Positions 15,531 to 24,224 of a stretch of DNA of 64,000 nt are shown piece after piece (the stretch's first letter is position 1; the number at the start of each line of letters is the position of its first letter). The stretch comes from Desulfitobacterium chlororespirans DSM 11544 (GTDB taxonomy: Bacteria; Bacillota; Desulfitobacteriia; Desulfitobacteriales; Desulfitobacteriaceae). Where the stretch lies: assembly GCF_900143285.1 (NCBI RefSeq), contig NZ_FRDN01000003.1, forward strand, positions 1-64,000, read 5' to 3'. A program made the position numbers and the translations under genes. The notes under the pieces were generated by a model. It was given only the letters and a program-made list of their open reading frames with translations, did no database searches and was not told where the DNA came from.

Positions 15531-17003
15531 TTACATCCAACCATACAGCCAGAGCCAATATGGGATACTGACTACCATCAAGGCAAAATAAGTATAGGCC
15601 CAGAAACTTTCAGCTTTCCAGAACTTTTTGTGATCAGGGAAGTAGCCGCTGAGAAGGAAACCGACCCCGTGACCAGCACCGTAAGGCGTCAAGGCTCCGA
15701 AACCTTCTTTAGTGTGAATTAATAACATTCCGAACAGCTGTACAGGGAAGCCGGGAATAGCAGAGACCACAGCCAGCCATAGAGGCATTAAGGTAGTGAC
15801 ATGGGCAGTGATACTTACATAGAGGTAGTGAAGTAAGAAGTCGATCAAGGCCAGTAGAATCATGATCACAACCGGAGATAAAGCTAATCCGACCAAATAA
15901 GCTGCTGAAGCCTGAGAAACCCATTCCAGGAATCCCACATCTTTTAAACCGTTAGCTAAAGTAATCAATGTCCCCAGCACCATGACAATATTCCAGGCTG
16001 ACTTTTCTTCAATAACCTGTTCCCAAGTAATAACCTTGGTTAAGAGCATTGCCGAAACTGCCATAATGGCTACCATAGCCGGAGGAAATATGTCGTCCAG
16101 GCTGATCCACGCGATAAGTGCGAACAAAAAGATTATGAGTGTAGTGATTTCTTTTTTTGAGAATTTCCCCATTTCTTTTAGCTGTTCTGCCGCCCAATTT
16201 GGAGCTTGAGGGAACTTCTTGATTTCAGGCGGGAAGAACTTATAAGCAATTAACGGAGTCGTAGCTAATAGAATTAAGGCCTGGGGAATGAAGCCCACAA
16301 GGTAACCCATCCAGGAAATCGGAGTAAACCCGGTAGCTGCAGCAATATATTCAATCCCAAGAACCGTCATGGCTGCGGCAGTCAAGAAAGTAGAGCTAGA
16401 GATGAAGGTGGCTGTAAAGGATGTAAAGAGAAGGAATGAACCGATTTTTCCCGCTGATTCACCAGGGTGAGAGTCCAAGGCTTCTGCTGTAGCTCTGGTG
16501 ATTGGGTACATGGTGCCGAAGCTGCGGGCTGTGTTCGATGGCATAAATGGCCCAAGGCAGAAGTCGGCAAGGGTGACTGCATAGCCTAAACCCAATGAGG
16601 TTTTACCTAAAATTTTGATGAAGAAAAGTGCAATCCGACGTCCAATACCGGTGTCCTTCAGCGCTACAGCAAAGATCATGGCCGCAAAAACCAACCAGAC
16701 TACACTGTTAGAAAAACCGGATATAGCCCAACTTAACGTGTCTTTACCACTTTTACCAAGAAGGTTAAAGATAGCTATAAAGGAGATTCCAATTAAGCCG
16801 ATGGCTCCCATAGGGAGAGCTTCCAAAGCAACGCTTAAGATAATTGTCACAAAAGCAGCAAAATAATACCAGGCATTAGTTGGTAATCCCTCGGGATTGG
16901 GAATAATAAACGCGATGATTAAACCGATGACAATAGGTATAATAATTTGTAGCAGTTTTGACGTTTTTCTTTCTGGCTTTGGGCCCATTTCCTTTTCTCC
17001 CAT
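15531..17003 (-). CDS. DASS-family anion:Na+ symporter (CitT/SLC13-like)
   Basis: 490 residues, about 12-14 membrane segments. The DASS hallmark SNT motif is present in GPFMPSNTARSFG (~150-165), and the second half has ALIDFLLHYLYVSITAHVTTLMP, the equivalent Na+/carboxylate-binding segment. Family members exchange or import di- and tricarboxylates such as citrate, tartrate and succinate. ATG with GAGGTG seven bases upstream. It is the last gene of the AtuA-DUF4387-transporter unit, so its substrate is probably the acid handled by those two proteins. Confidence 0.9.
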   Translation of the reverse strand: MGEKEMGPKPERKTSKLLQIIIPIVIGLIIAFIIPNPEGLPTNAWYYFAAFVTIILSVALEALPMGAIGLIGISFIAIFNLLGKSGKDTLSWAISGFSNSVVWLVFAAMIFAVALKDTGIGRRIALFFIKILGKTSLGLGYAVTLADFCLGPFMPSNTARSFGTMYPITRATAEALDSHPGESAGKIGSFLLFTSFTATFISSSTFLTAAAMTVLGIEYIAAATGFTPISWMGYLVGFIPQALILLATTPLIAYKFFPPEIKKFPQAPNWAAEQLKEMGKFSKKEITTLIIFLFALIAWISLDDIFPPAMVAIMAVSAMLLTKVITWEQVIEEKSAWNIVMVLGTLITLANGLKDVGFLEWVSQASAAYLVGLALSPVVIMILLALIDFLLHYLYVSITAHVTTLMPLWLAVVSAIPGFPVQLFGMLLIHTKEGFGALTPYGAGHGVGFLLSGYFPDHKKFWKAESFWAYTYFALMVVSIPYWLWLYGWM

Positions 17004-17084
17004 AATTTCACCTCATCTTATTTTTATTCCCCTGGCTCCCTCTCTTTGGAGGGGGCCAGGATAAGGAATACCTTGAGTGAATCG

Positions 17085-17405
17085 TTAAACTGAGATTTCG
17101 ATATCCAGTAAAGGAGGATATTGCTGGCTGCCGAACACATCGCTGTCGCCGGCACTTCCACTGGGTTTTTTTCTATTGATGGTGAATTTAATAGCATAAG
17201 CAGGATCAAATTCCACGAAATCAGCGATATCACTGTCTGTCAGGCCAAATAGCTCTTTCACAGTTTCCCGTGTGAGAGCACCACTCTTTCTGACTAAGTC
17301 GTAGTTTTCTTTTTCTCTAAAAATGATATCAAAGGTAATTCTGTCAGTACCTGCATTTTTGCTACGGATGGTCTTAGCCAACTCAGAAAGTTTTCTTGTT
17401 GCCAT
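17085..17405 (-). CDS. DUF4387-domain protein
   Basis: 106 residues, starting MATRKLSELAKTIRSKNAG and containing DIIFREKENYDLVRKSGALT and FDPAYAIKFTINRKKPSGSAGDSDVFGSQQYPPLLDIEI, all typical of DUF4387. This small domain is nearly always encoded next to, or fused with, AtuA/DUF1446 proteins, as here (26 bp downstream of the AtuA-like gene). No biochemical role is established to my knowledge; the constant pairing suggests a small subunit of one enzyme. Cytosolic, no signal peptide. Confidence 0.85.
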   Translation of the reverse strand: MATRKLSELAKTIRSKNAGTDRITFDIIFREKENYDLVRKSGALTRETVKELFGLTDSDIADFVEFDPAYAIKFTINRKKPSGSAGDSDVFGSQQYPPLLDIEISV

Positions 17406-17431
17406 GTTTAAATCTCCCCTTCTAATTTTGA

Positions 17432-18796
17432 TTATTCTACGTCGATCATATTGACTTTGAAGAGTTCCATAGGATCATCCACAGGTACAGTGTGATCCAT
17501 GGTCCATGTATAAGCATCTGTTGCTTGTACGACTTCATCCAGGATAAACGCTACAGAGCCTGCTGTTCCCTTAACTTCCGGTAGGCGCGCGTAGAATAAT
17601 TGACGACAGCCCAGCATTGCTACTTCTTCAGCCATCTCTTTAGTAGGGGCAACACCTTGAACAATTACACAAAGTTCATGAGACTTGATTTCCTTAATGG
17701 GTTCCAGATCACCCATAACTCCATTCTTACCATAGACATGATAATGGAGCTCATAGCCGTTTTCTCCGAACCGTTCTACGACTTGACTCTTAGCCCATTC
17801 AATCATTTGATCCACATTTTGCACGGAATAGGGGTCACGGATTCCGGCAATGCCGATAAAGCGGGAGCCTACTCTTCCAGCTCCCTCCAGCTTAACCTTG
17901 ACTTTACCTTCAATAGGTAGAAATTTAGGATTGGTAATGCGGCAGGTCTTCTCATCGTATTGTTCGTAAACACATTGGCTCATATCCATCATGCCACCGG
18001 CAACATACTCAAAGTAAGGATTGGTTCTTTCATACATAGCATGGCCGGCAACGGATGCCACAGTGCACATTTGATCTGGATGCATCGCTTTGACTTTTAC
18101 ATCTTCGTGACTGATAATACCCATTACTGATTCCTTACCGCCGTAAGGTTCTGCACAGAAAGACGCGCATTCAAGGACTTTACCTAAGTAATAGGACAGG
18201 TTTTCCGGGTATCCTTGTTGAATGGCAGGAGCTGCAAAAATAACGCAATCGCTGGAGCGTCCACCAATAATAACGTCTGCTCCCATGTCAAGCAGTTTAA
18301 TATAAGGATGGACTCCAGCTACCGCAACGATGCGATCGGTCTTCTCAAGTTCTTTCTTTGTCAAATTGCTACGTCCGTCTAAGCCTTCCAAAGTTTCGCC
18401 GTTTTCGAGCTTTGTCATGAGATACTTTTTATCAACTTCTGAATAGAAATATCCCAATTTGAATTTTGGTATATTATGCTTTTTAGCAAGATCTTTAATA
18501 ATTTGAACATAGGCATCCACTTGTTTATTAGTGCCGGTGTCACCCGCGGAGCCAATTAACATTGGTACACCCAGCCTGCGTGCTTCCACCAGCATCAGTT
18601 CAAGGTCGTGGATCTGGGTGGATTTTAAGCTTGTGCAAATGTCGGCACCTAAAGGACCAGGTCCAATATCGTCACTACCAGAATCGCATAAGATATAGTC
18701 CGGACTTTCACTAACTCCAATGTAGAAACTTTTCTCTTTTGTCGGACCAAAACCAAGATGACCGTTAGGGCTAAGGAATTTCAATTCTTTTTTCAT
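17432..18796 (-). CDS. AtuA family (DUF1446) protein
   Basis: 454 residues from the ATG at 18796, which follows AGGGGGATC; the open frame extends 26 codons upstream through a tandem repeat and is unlikely to be translated. Conserved family features: ICDSGSDDIGPGPLG-like segment, LIGSAGDTGTNKQVDAYV, ADVIIGGRSSDCVIFAAPAI and MCTVASVAGHAMYE. AtuA was named from acyclic terpene utilisation, but most relatives, especially those with DUF4387, are in acid-degradation clusters. Together with the DUF4387 protein and the DASS transporter downstream it probably forms a catabolic step for a hydroxylated or branched di/tricarboxylate. First gene of the operon, under the divergent GntR regulator. Confidence 0.85.
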   Translation of the reverse strand: MKKELKFLSPNGHLGFGPTKEKSFYIGVSESPDYILCDSGSDDIGPGPLGADICTSLKSTQIHDLELMLVEARRLGVPMLIGSAGDTGTNKQVDAYVQIIKDLAKKHNIPKFKLGYFYSEVDKKYLMTKLENGETLEGLDGRSNLTKKELEKTDRIVAVAGVHPYIKLLDMGADVIIGGRSSDCVIFAAPAIQQGYPENLSYYLGKVLECASFCAEPYGGKESVMGIISHEDVKVKAMHPDQMCTVASVAGHAMYERTNPYFEYVAGGMMDMSQCVYEQYDEKTCRITNPKFLPIEGKVKVKLEGAGRVGSRFIGIAGIRDPYSVQNVDQMIEWAKSQVVERFGENGYELHYHVYGKNGVMGDLEPIKEIKSHELCVIVQGVAPTKEMAEEVAMLGCRQLFYARLPEVKGTAGSVAFILDEVVQATDAYTWTMDHTVPVDDPMELFKVNMIDVE

Positions 18797-18844
18797 GCTA
18801 GATCCCCCTATAGTTTTTTCCGGATAATTACAGTAACCATCATC

Positions 18845-18868
18845 TGAATAGACTACTGAATAGACTAC
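18845..18868. repeat. Tandem 12-bp repeat upstream of atuA-like gene
   Basis: TGAATAGACTAC occurs twice back to back (18845-18856 and 18857-18868), in the leader between the operator and the atuA-like start codon. Confidence 0.7.
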
Positions 18869-18892
18869 ATTCATTTTACCTCAGTGATTATT

Positions 18893-18908
18893 ACTGGTTA
18901 TATCCAGT
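18893..18908. promoter_or_regulatory. Operator candidate 1 for the divergent GntR regulator
   Basis: ACTGGTTATATCCAGT is a near-perfect 16-bp palindrome. It matches the second site at 18981-18996 in 13 of 16 positions and lies on the atuA side of the intergenic region. Confidence 0.6.
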
Positions 18909-18980
18909 TATGATATGTCTATTCTACATCCTTACTTCTTATTCCTTCTTAAAACACAAAAAATTTTTATGATATTTTCA

Positions 18981-18996
18981 AATGGTCATAACCAGT
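18981..18996. promoter_or_regulatory. Operator candidate 2 for the divergent GntR regulator
   Basis: AATGGTCATAACCAGT, palindromic core TGGT-CATA-ACCA. Exactly 88 bp from the first site; joint consensus A(C/A)TGGT(T/C)ATA(T/A)CCAGT. The position is between the two divergent start codons, as expected for a UTRA-type GntR regulator controlling itself and the AtuA operon. Confidence 0.6.
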
Positions 18997-19075
18997 CATG
19001 CATCTCATTTAATTGGTCTTGTAAATAATTTAGAACTATGTTAAAGTCAGATTTATAAAATAGGACGGTGGTAAT

Positions 19076-19846
19076 ATGTCAAACGCTTTTAATGATAATC
19101 AAATTCCATTATATATCCAGTTGAAGAACTTGATCACACGAAAAATTAAAGATGGTGAACTCCTCCCAGGCGAAAAGCTGTGCTCTGAGCGAGAATTATG
19201 CGAGTTATATGACGTTAGTCGCATTACGGTCCGACAAGCCATGAATGATCTGGAAAAAGAAGGGCTGATTTTTAAAGCCCACGGAAAAGGTACTTTTGTG
19301 GCAGAACCCAAATTAGAACAAGAGCTTTTTACCATTACTCCCTTCCAGAATTCCCTTCTTATGAAAGGGCTTAAACCCAATACCAAGCTCATGGAATACC
19401 TTGTCTTGCCTAATTCTTACGAAATTAGTCAGATTCTTGATGTTCCCTTGGTTGAGCACATCTTTCAGTTAAAATTACTTGGATTGAACGAAGATAATCC
19501 CATGGCTTTTTATAATTCCTATTTTTCCGTTGAGTTAGGCCAGAAAATGCTGGAACTTGCTGAGGCAGCTTCTTCTCGGCACGAATCCTTTACTACTCTG
19601 GATCTATACAAAAACATCCCTGAAATCAACCTGAGAACCATAAGCCAAACTATTGAAGCTTCAATAGCTGACAGTTATATTGCAAGCATCCTGGAAGTTA
19701 AGAAAGGGAGCCCGATCTTTATCGTTCAATCCGTAATCTATTCTGACCAAAATCAACCCCTGGAAAAAAAGACTGCCATTTACCGCGGAGACAAATACAA
19801 ATTCTCTGTCATCCGCAAGCCCAACAACAATGAAGTTTCACCTTAA
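19076..19846 (+). CDS. GntR-family transcriptional regulator (HutC/UTRA subfamily)
   Basis: 256 residues. The N-terminal winged HTH (residues 10-75: PLYIQLKNLITRKIKDGELLPGEKL, CSERELCELYDVSRITVRQAM, LIFKAHGKGTFV) is canonical GntR; residues ~95-245 are a UTRA ligand-binding domain. Divergent from the AtuA/DUF4387/DASS operon with two matching palindromes in between, so it most likely senses the acid substrate of that operon or a metabolite of it. HutC-type proteins usually repress and are released by the effector. Confidence 0.92.
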   Translation: MSNAFNDNQIPLYIQLKNLITRKIKDGELLPGEKLCSERELCELYDVSRITVRQAMNDLEKEGLIFKAHGKGTFVAEPKLEQELFTITPFQNSLLMKGLKPNTKLMEYLVLPNSYEISQILDVPLVEHIFQLKLLGLNEDNPMAFYNSYFSVELGQKMLELAEAASSRHESFTTLDLYKNIPEINLRTISQTIEASIADSYIASILEVKKGSPIFIVQSVIYSDQNQPLEKKTAIYRGDKYKFSVIRKPNNNEVSP

Positions 19847-20083
19847 GAAGCCTTATCCATTCGACTTCAAAAATTTCCCCCATTGACTCAGGACGACTCT
19901 TTTCTTCGATTGATTATCTTAAGATTATTCCTATCCATTCATTTTCAAATGTTCATAGAGATACGGTATACAAATCCCGGCAAATATCGTTGCCATACTG
20001 ATCCATTGGATCAAGGAGGTAGGCATCTTTACCATATGAATATATAAGGCATAACAGCTGCATACCAACTGATATGGTTGAAA

Positions 20084-20129
20084 AAGCCCGTGATGATAAT
20101 CGGATTGCTCTGATTAGCGCCACGGGTTT
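20084..20129 (+). terminator. Hairpin A upstream of PadR-DUF4180 gene (twin of hairpin B)
   Basis: AAGCCCGTG pairs with CACGGGTTT, followed by CTTTTC. The loop contains CGGATTGCTCTGATT, close to the loop of the hairpin at 21144-21187. The GntR gene ends 240 bp upstream, so it could terminate that transcript. Confidence 0.55.
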
Positions 20130-20164
20130 CTTTTCTACTAAAATCGTATAGTTTGACTCTACCA

Positions 20165-20194
20165 ATAACATATGTTATGTTTAATATATGTTAT
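20165..20194. promoter_or_regulatory. PadR-type autoregulatory operator candidate
   Basis: ATAACATATGTTAT (20165-20178) is a perfect 14-bp palindrome, followed at 20181-20194 by the related TTAATATATGTTAT. It lies 18-47 bp before the ATG of the PadR-like gene. PadR regulators often bind AT-rich palindromes in their own promoter. Confidence 0.5.
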
Positions 20195-20211
20195 TTTAAG
20201 CGAGGTGCTTT

Positions 20212-21129
20212 ATGTCAATCGAACATGCTATACTAGGTATTTTGAGCTGGCAGCCATCTACAGGATATGAACTAAAAAAGATTTTTGAGGAATCCTCCTT
20301 CATGTATTGGTCCGGCAATAATAATCAAATTTACAAAGCACTTATCAAAATGCAAGATGAAGCGCTCCTTACCAGTGAAGTGATCCATCAGGAAAGCTCT
20401 CCTTCAAAAAAAATATATACCATAACAGACGAAGGGCTGAAAAAACTCAAAGCATGGGTATTGTGTTCACCTGAAGCACCTGAATTCAAAAAAAATTTTT
20501 TAGTGCAGTTTGCCTGGTCGGACATCTTAAATTATCAGGAAATAAATGAATGTCTCTCACGCTATGAAAATGAACTCAAACTACACTTAGCTCTGCAGCA
20601 GGAGAAAGCCAGACGTTCTCTCCACTCACCTAATCGAACCTCCAGAGAAAGTTTAATTTGGGAGATGATTTCGGAGAATATCATTTCAACTTATAGTCAC
20701 GAATTAAATTGGGTTCAAGAAACTTGCCGGAAATTGCATGAACATCAACTTATTGAGGAGAAAGAGAAAATGAATTATCAAATTAGAGAAATAGAGAACA
20801 AGAAATATATTGAATTGATTTCTATTGTGAACCGATTAAATACAGAGAACGATACCCTTGACCTCATCTCTTTATGTTGGGAGCATGAGTTGAACCGGCT
20901 TATGCTCCACTATACAACCTTATCTGAAAACTTCTTCGATCTTAAAACCGGAGTTGCAGGCGGTATCATTCAAAAGTTCAGTAACTATGGCATAAAAATC
21001 GCCCTTATTGTTCCCCAAGAGACCATGCAGAAGGGCCGATTTAGAGAGATGGCTGCAGAAACCAATAAAGGTAATCACTTTAGAATGTATGAGAGTAAAG
21101 AAGAAGCCGAAACATGGCTTCTGGAATAG
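20212..21129 (+). CDS. PadR-family regulator fused to DUF4180
   Basis: 305 residues in two parts. Residues 1-175 are a PadR regulator: winged HTH (MSIEHAILGILSWQPSTGYELKKIF, then IYKALIKMQDEALL and KKIYTITDEGLKKLKAWV) with a C-terminal helical dimerisation region. Residues ~198-305 match DUF4180 (SLCWEHELNRLMLHYTTLSENFFDLKTGVAGGIIQKFSNYGIKIALIV, ending YESKEEAETWLL), a domain of unknown function found alone or with PadR and possibly the sensor. A short coiled region links them. Monocistronic between twin hairpins, probably autoregulated. Target genes other than itself are not apparent. Confidence 0.85.
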   Translation: MSIEHAILGILSWQPSTGYELKKIFEESSFMYWSGNNNQIYKALIKMQDEALLTSEVIHQESSPSKKIYTITDEGLKKLKAWVLCSPEAPEFKKNFLVQFAWSDILNYQEINECLSRYENELKLHLALQQEKARRSLHSPNRTSRESLIWEMISENIISTYSHELNWVQETCRKLHEHQLIEEKEKMNYQIREIENKKYIELISIVNRLNTENDTLDLISLCWEHELNRLMLHYTTLSENFFDLKTGVAGGIIQKFSNYGIKIALIVPQETMQKGRFREMAAETNKGNHFRMYESKEEAETWLLE

Positions 21130-21143
21130 AAAAAAGCATGCAA

Positions 21144-21187
21144 AACCCGTGGCATTAACCGGATTACTGCCGATTCTGCCACGGGTT
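21144..21187 (+). terminator. Hairpin B downstream of PadR-DUF4180 gene
   Basis: AACCCGTGGCA pairs perfectly with TGCCACGGGTT, then CTATTTT. The loop CGGATTACTGCCGATT is related to that of hairpin A. Located 14 bp after the stop codon; a good intrinsic terminator. Confidence 0.7.
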
Positions 21188-21244
21188 CTATTTTGAGCAT
21201 TTTAGACTATATCATTTTGAGGTACTGGAAATCTTAATTACTAA

Positions 21245-21949
21245 CTAATTGGACTGGAAATAAAGCTCCTGATCATCAGAGGGAGCGTAATAATACCCCT
21301 CTTTCTTATCAACACGGATGCCATCCAATTTATCCCGAAGATTTCCGCATTGGATACCTACTATATCTTTAAGCTCATCTATCCAGGATGGAGAAATAGG
21401 ATTCATTAGGACCAGATTGATGCAGGAAAAGATTGGTTTAGCCTGATTTGTCAGTTTCTTTAGACTACCCAGGACTGCCCAAATTTCAATAGAATCATCT
21501 TCCTGACTACTTGCAATGAAGTGCAATCTGTTTACTTGCTCAATAAATTCAGGAAGGGCCCATATTTTTGAGGATATATCAATAAAAACACGGACCTTTT
21601 GCTCTAATTTTTTTTCATTTTGAATTGCCCAGGTAGCCAAACACTCCAAAAAAGTAATAATTCTTGGAGCATAATCACAAGCACAATAGTAAATACCTGG
21701 CTTGCTAGGATTAGTAGCCCAAGAAATATCTGAATCATACGGATTTATAATTGTAACGGGGTTTTGATAAGAATCATGCCACATTCTTTTCTCCGAGTCT
21801 GTAAGAACAATATTGATTGAATTCTCTTTGACATATTCTCTGTTCTGAAGGATAGACCATATTAATTTTGTCTTTCCAGATCCTGCCTCGCCCAGAATCA
21901 GATGGCTACCGGAGAAAAATTTTTCAAAAGGTTTCACATTCTGCTCCAT
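21245..21949 (-). CDS. Orphan P-loop ATPase-like protein, function unknown
   Basis: 234 residues. Walker A GEAGSGKTKLIWS lies at about residues 20-32; a candidate Walker B is VRVFIDISSKIW near 118-129, followed by a VNRLHFIASSQEDDSIEIWAVLGSLKKL segment that resembles the sensor strand of FtsK/HerA/VirD4-type ATPases. No signal peptide or membrane segment. The second ATG (21949) has AAGGAAG nine bases upstream and is preferred to the first, three bases from it. No transfer, plasmid or phage genes lie nearby, so a conjugation role is not supported. It is leftward, 276 bp after glmS and probably separate from it. Confidence 0.6.
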   Translation of the reverse strand: MEQNVKPFEKFFSGSHLILGEAGSGKTKLIWSILQNREYVKENSINIVLTDSEKRMWHDSYQNPVTIINPYDSDISWATNPSKPGIYYCACDYAPRIITFLECLATWAIQNEKKLEQKVRVFIDISSKIWALPEFIEQVNRLHFIASSQEDDSIEIWAVLGSLKKLTNQAKPIFSCINLVLMNPISPSWIDELKDIVGIQCGNLRDKLDGIRVDKKEGYYYAPSDDQELYFQSN

Positions 21950-22167
21950 TGGCATTACTTCCTTTCAAAATAATAATGTGCAAATCCCATTTAGAGAATT
22001 GTTTAATTACTTTGTATATTATATTAATTCTACATCGATCTGAATTAACCTCTACATTTTTTAGAAAAAATACGAATCGTAAGGAATTCTTTATTCTTTT
22101 CCTTAGTTACATGATTGGCAACTACTCTATACAAAGTATAGACTGCTCCTTGAAGATATTTAAAGAG

Positions 22168-22211
22168 AAGCCCAGGACCAAGCGACGAAAAACGGCGCCA
22201 TTCCTGGGCTT
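22168..22211 (-). terminator. Terminator hairpin downstream of glmS
   Basis: AAGCCCAGGA pairs with TCCTGGGCTT (10 bp) around a 24-base loop, 20 bp after the glmS stop codon on the same strand. Only a short T-rich run follows (CTCTTTAAAT). Confidence 0.6.
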
Positions 22212-22230
22212 TATCAATAGCATCAGAAAA

Positions 22231-24054
22231 TTATTCGACTGTTACACTTTTCGCCAGATTCCTCGGTTTATCCACGTCGCAGCCTCTGGCCACGGAAACA
22301 TAATAAGCCAGGAGCTGCATTGGAATTACAGTGAGAATTGGAGCCAGTTCGGCTATGGTTTCGGGCAGGTAGATTACACGGTCCACTAACTTGTCCAGGT
22401 CCTTATTGCCTTTGAAGGTGATACCGATGACTCGGGCATCGCGGGCTCTGACCTCAATAATATTAGATAGGGTCTTTTCGTAGACATCTATTTGAGTAGC
22501 CAAGGCAATGACAGGGGTCTTGTCGGTGATTAAAGCCAGAGTGCCATGCTTGAGCTCTCCGGCAGCATAGGCTTCCGCATGAATATATGAGATTTCTTTG
22601 AGCTTTAGAGCACCTTCCATAGCCACATTCCAATCCAGGCCGCGGCCGATGAAGAAAGCATCTTCTATTTCAACAAAGGACTGAGCTAAATCTTTAATAT
22701 GCTCAGACTCGTCGAGGACCTCCTGGGCTTGAGCAGGAAGCCTGCGCAGGGCAGCGATTACCTCCCGGATCTTTTCGGTTGCCAGGGTACCGCGGGTTTG
22801 AGCCAAATAAAGTCCTAGAAGGGCCATCCCTTCCAATTGAGTAGTATAGGCTTTTGTGGAGGCTACGGCGATTTCCGGACCGGCCCAGGTGTAGATTACA
22901 TCATGGGCTTCACGGGCTACAGAACTTCCCACTACATTAGTAATGGCAACTATGCGGGCACCGTTTCTCTTGGCCTCCCGGAGGGCTGCCAAAGTATCGG
23001 CAGTTTCACCAGATTGGCTGATAACAACAACTAAAGTATGCTCATCTACCAGGGGAGCACGATAGCGGAATTCTGAAGCGATATCCACTTCTACCGGGAG
23101 ACGAACCCAGCGTTCAATAAGAGTTTTGCCTACTAAGCCTGCATGCCAAGCTGTGCCACAAGCCACGATAAAGATTTTCCTGAAACTTCTCAGTTGTTCC
23201 GCAGTCAGATCCACTTCATTAAGAACGACCCTGTCGTCTTCTAAGCGGCTGATTAAAGTATCCCGAAGGGCGCGAGGCTGTTCGTAAATTTCTTTAAGCA
23301 TGAAATGATCATAGCCGGCCTTTTCAGCCGCTACGGCATCCCATTTCACTTCATAAAGCTGCTTTTCCTTTTCTTTTCCTTCAAAATCTGTAACCTCTAC
23401 CCCATCTTTAGTGAGAATAACCATCTCTCCATCTTCAATGATATAGGTTTTGCGGGTATAGTTGAGGATAGCAGGAATATCACTGGCTACAAAGAATTCC
23501 TCTTCTCCTAATCCCACAACCATGGGACTATCTTTACGGGCAGCCACAAGAATATCCGGATCCTGACGGCTCATCACCAGAATAGCGAAGGAACCTTTGA
23601 GCTTGTTGAGCACTTCACGTACTGTTGTGACTAAGTCTTCCTTATAAAAATACTCCACTAAATGGGGCAACACCTCTGTATCTGTTTCTGAAACGAAGGT
23701 ATGACCTTGTTCGACCAGCCATTCCTTCAACTCGATATAGTTCTCAATGATCCCATTATGGACTACGGCAAATTTCGCTTCAGTATCCAAATGGGGATGC
23801 GCATTGAGATCGGAGGGGCGGCCATGGGTCGCCCATCGGGTATGTCCGATACCGATACAGGTCTGAGAAAAATCTGTTCCCAGCTTATCTTCCAGAACAG
23901 CTAATTTGCCTACAGCCTTGCAGGTCGTAATGGCATCCTGCTCAAGGACTGCTACTCCTGCTGAATCATACCCGCGATATTCAAGCTTCTTTAATCCATC
24001 CAATAAAACGGGAATAGCCGGGCGTTTACCAATATATCCAACGATACCACACAT
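22231..24054 (-). CDS. glmS: Glutamine--fructose-6-phosphate aminotransferase
   Basis: 607 residues, normal length. Starts MCGIVGYIG with the N-terminal nucleophile Cys2 of the class II glutaminase domain (1-~240: GHTRWATHGRPSDLNAHPH, NGIIENY). Two SIS sugar-isomerase domains follow (VACGTAWHAG, ISQSGETADTLAAL, STKAYTTQL) and the C-terminus is DKPRNLAKSVTVE, the invariant end of GlmS. Converts fructose-6-phosphate and glutamine to glucosamine-6-phosphate, feeding peptidoglycan synthesis via GlmM. Regulated by the self-cleaving ribozyme upstream, with an intrinsic terminator between ribozyme and gene. Confidence 0.98.
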   Translation of the reverse strand: MCGIVGYIGKRPAIPVLLDGLKKLEYRGYDSAGVAVLEQDAITTCKAVGKLAVLEDKLGTDFSQTCIGIGHTRWATHGRPSDLNAHPHLDTEAKFAVVHNGIIENYIELKEWLVEQGHTFVSETDTEVLPHLVEYFYKEDLVTTVREVLNKLKGSFAILVMSRQDPDILVAARKDSPMVVGLGEEEFFVASDIPAILNYTRKTYIIEDGEMVILTKDGVEVTDFEGKEKEKQLYEVKWDAVAAEKAGYDHFMLKEIYEQPRALRDTLISRLEDDRVVLNEVDLTAEQLRSFRKIFIVACGTAWHAGLVGKTLIERWVRLPVEVDIASEFRYRAPLVDEHTLVVVISQSGETADTLAALREAKRNGARIVAITNVVGSSVAREAHDVIYTWAGPEIAVASTKAYTTQLEGMALLGLYLAQTRGTLATEKIREVIAALRRLPAQAQEVLDESEHIKDLAQSFVEIEDAFFIGRGLDWNVAMEGALKLKEISYIHAEAYAAGELKHGTLALITDKTPVIALATQIDVYEKTLSNIIEVRARDARVIGITFKGNKDLDKLVDRVIYLPETIAELAPILTVIPMQLLAYYVSVARGCDVDKPRNLAKSVTVE

Positions 24055-24163
24055 AGTCTTTTTTCTCCTCTCAATTCTGCTTCACATGCATGCATACGCA
24101 AGGAAGTCTCTAAAGGTGCTTAGAAAGTATATAGCGTACGTTTATATTTTCTAATAGTGAAAT

Positions 24164-24187
24164 AAAAAACCGCTCCCCGAGCGGTTT
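24164..24187 (-). terminator. Intrinsic terminator between glmS ribozyme and glmS
   Basis: On the minus strand AACCGCTC-GGG-GAGCGGTT forms a perfect 8-bp GC-rich stem with a three-base loop, followed by TTTTATTTC. It lies ~110 bp before the glmS ATG and just downstream of the ribozyme. An upstream GAGCGGG (minus strand, about 24239-24245) could pair with the left arm CCGCTC as an antiterminator. Confidence 0.8.
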
Positions 24188-24224
24188 AAGGTTTTCTGGC
24201 TATATGAACAAAGAGATCGTCAAA

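Noticed and set aside
18797-18874. 26-codon upstream extension of the AtuA-like gene
   Set aside because: Translates a tandem DNA repeat and ignores the GGGGGATC ribosome site before the ATG at 18796.
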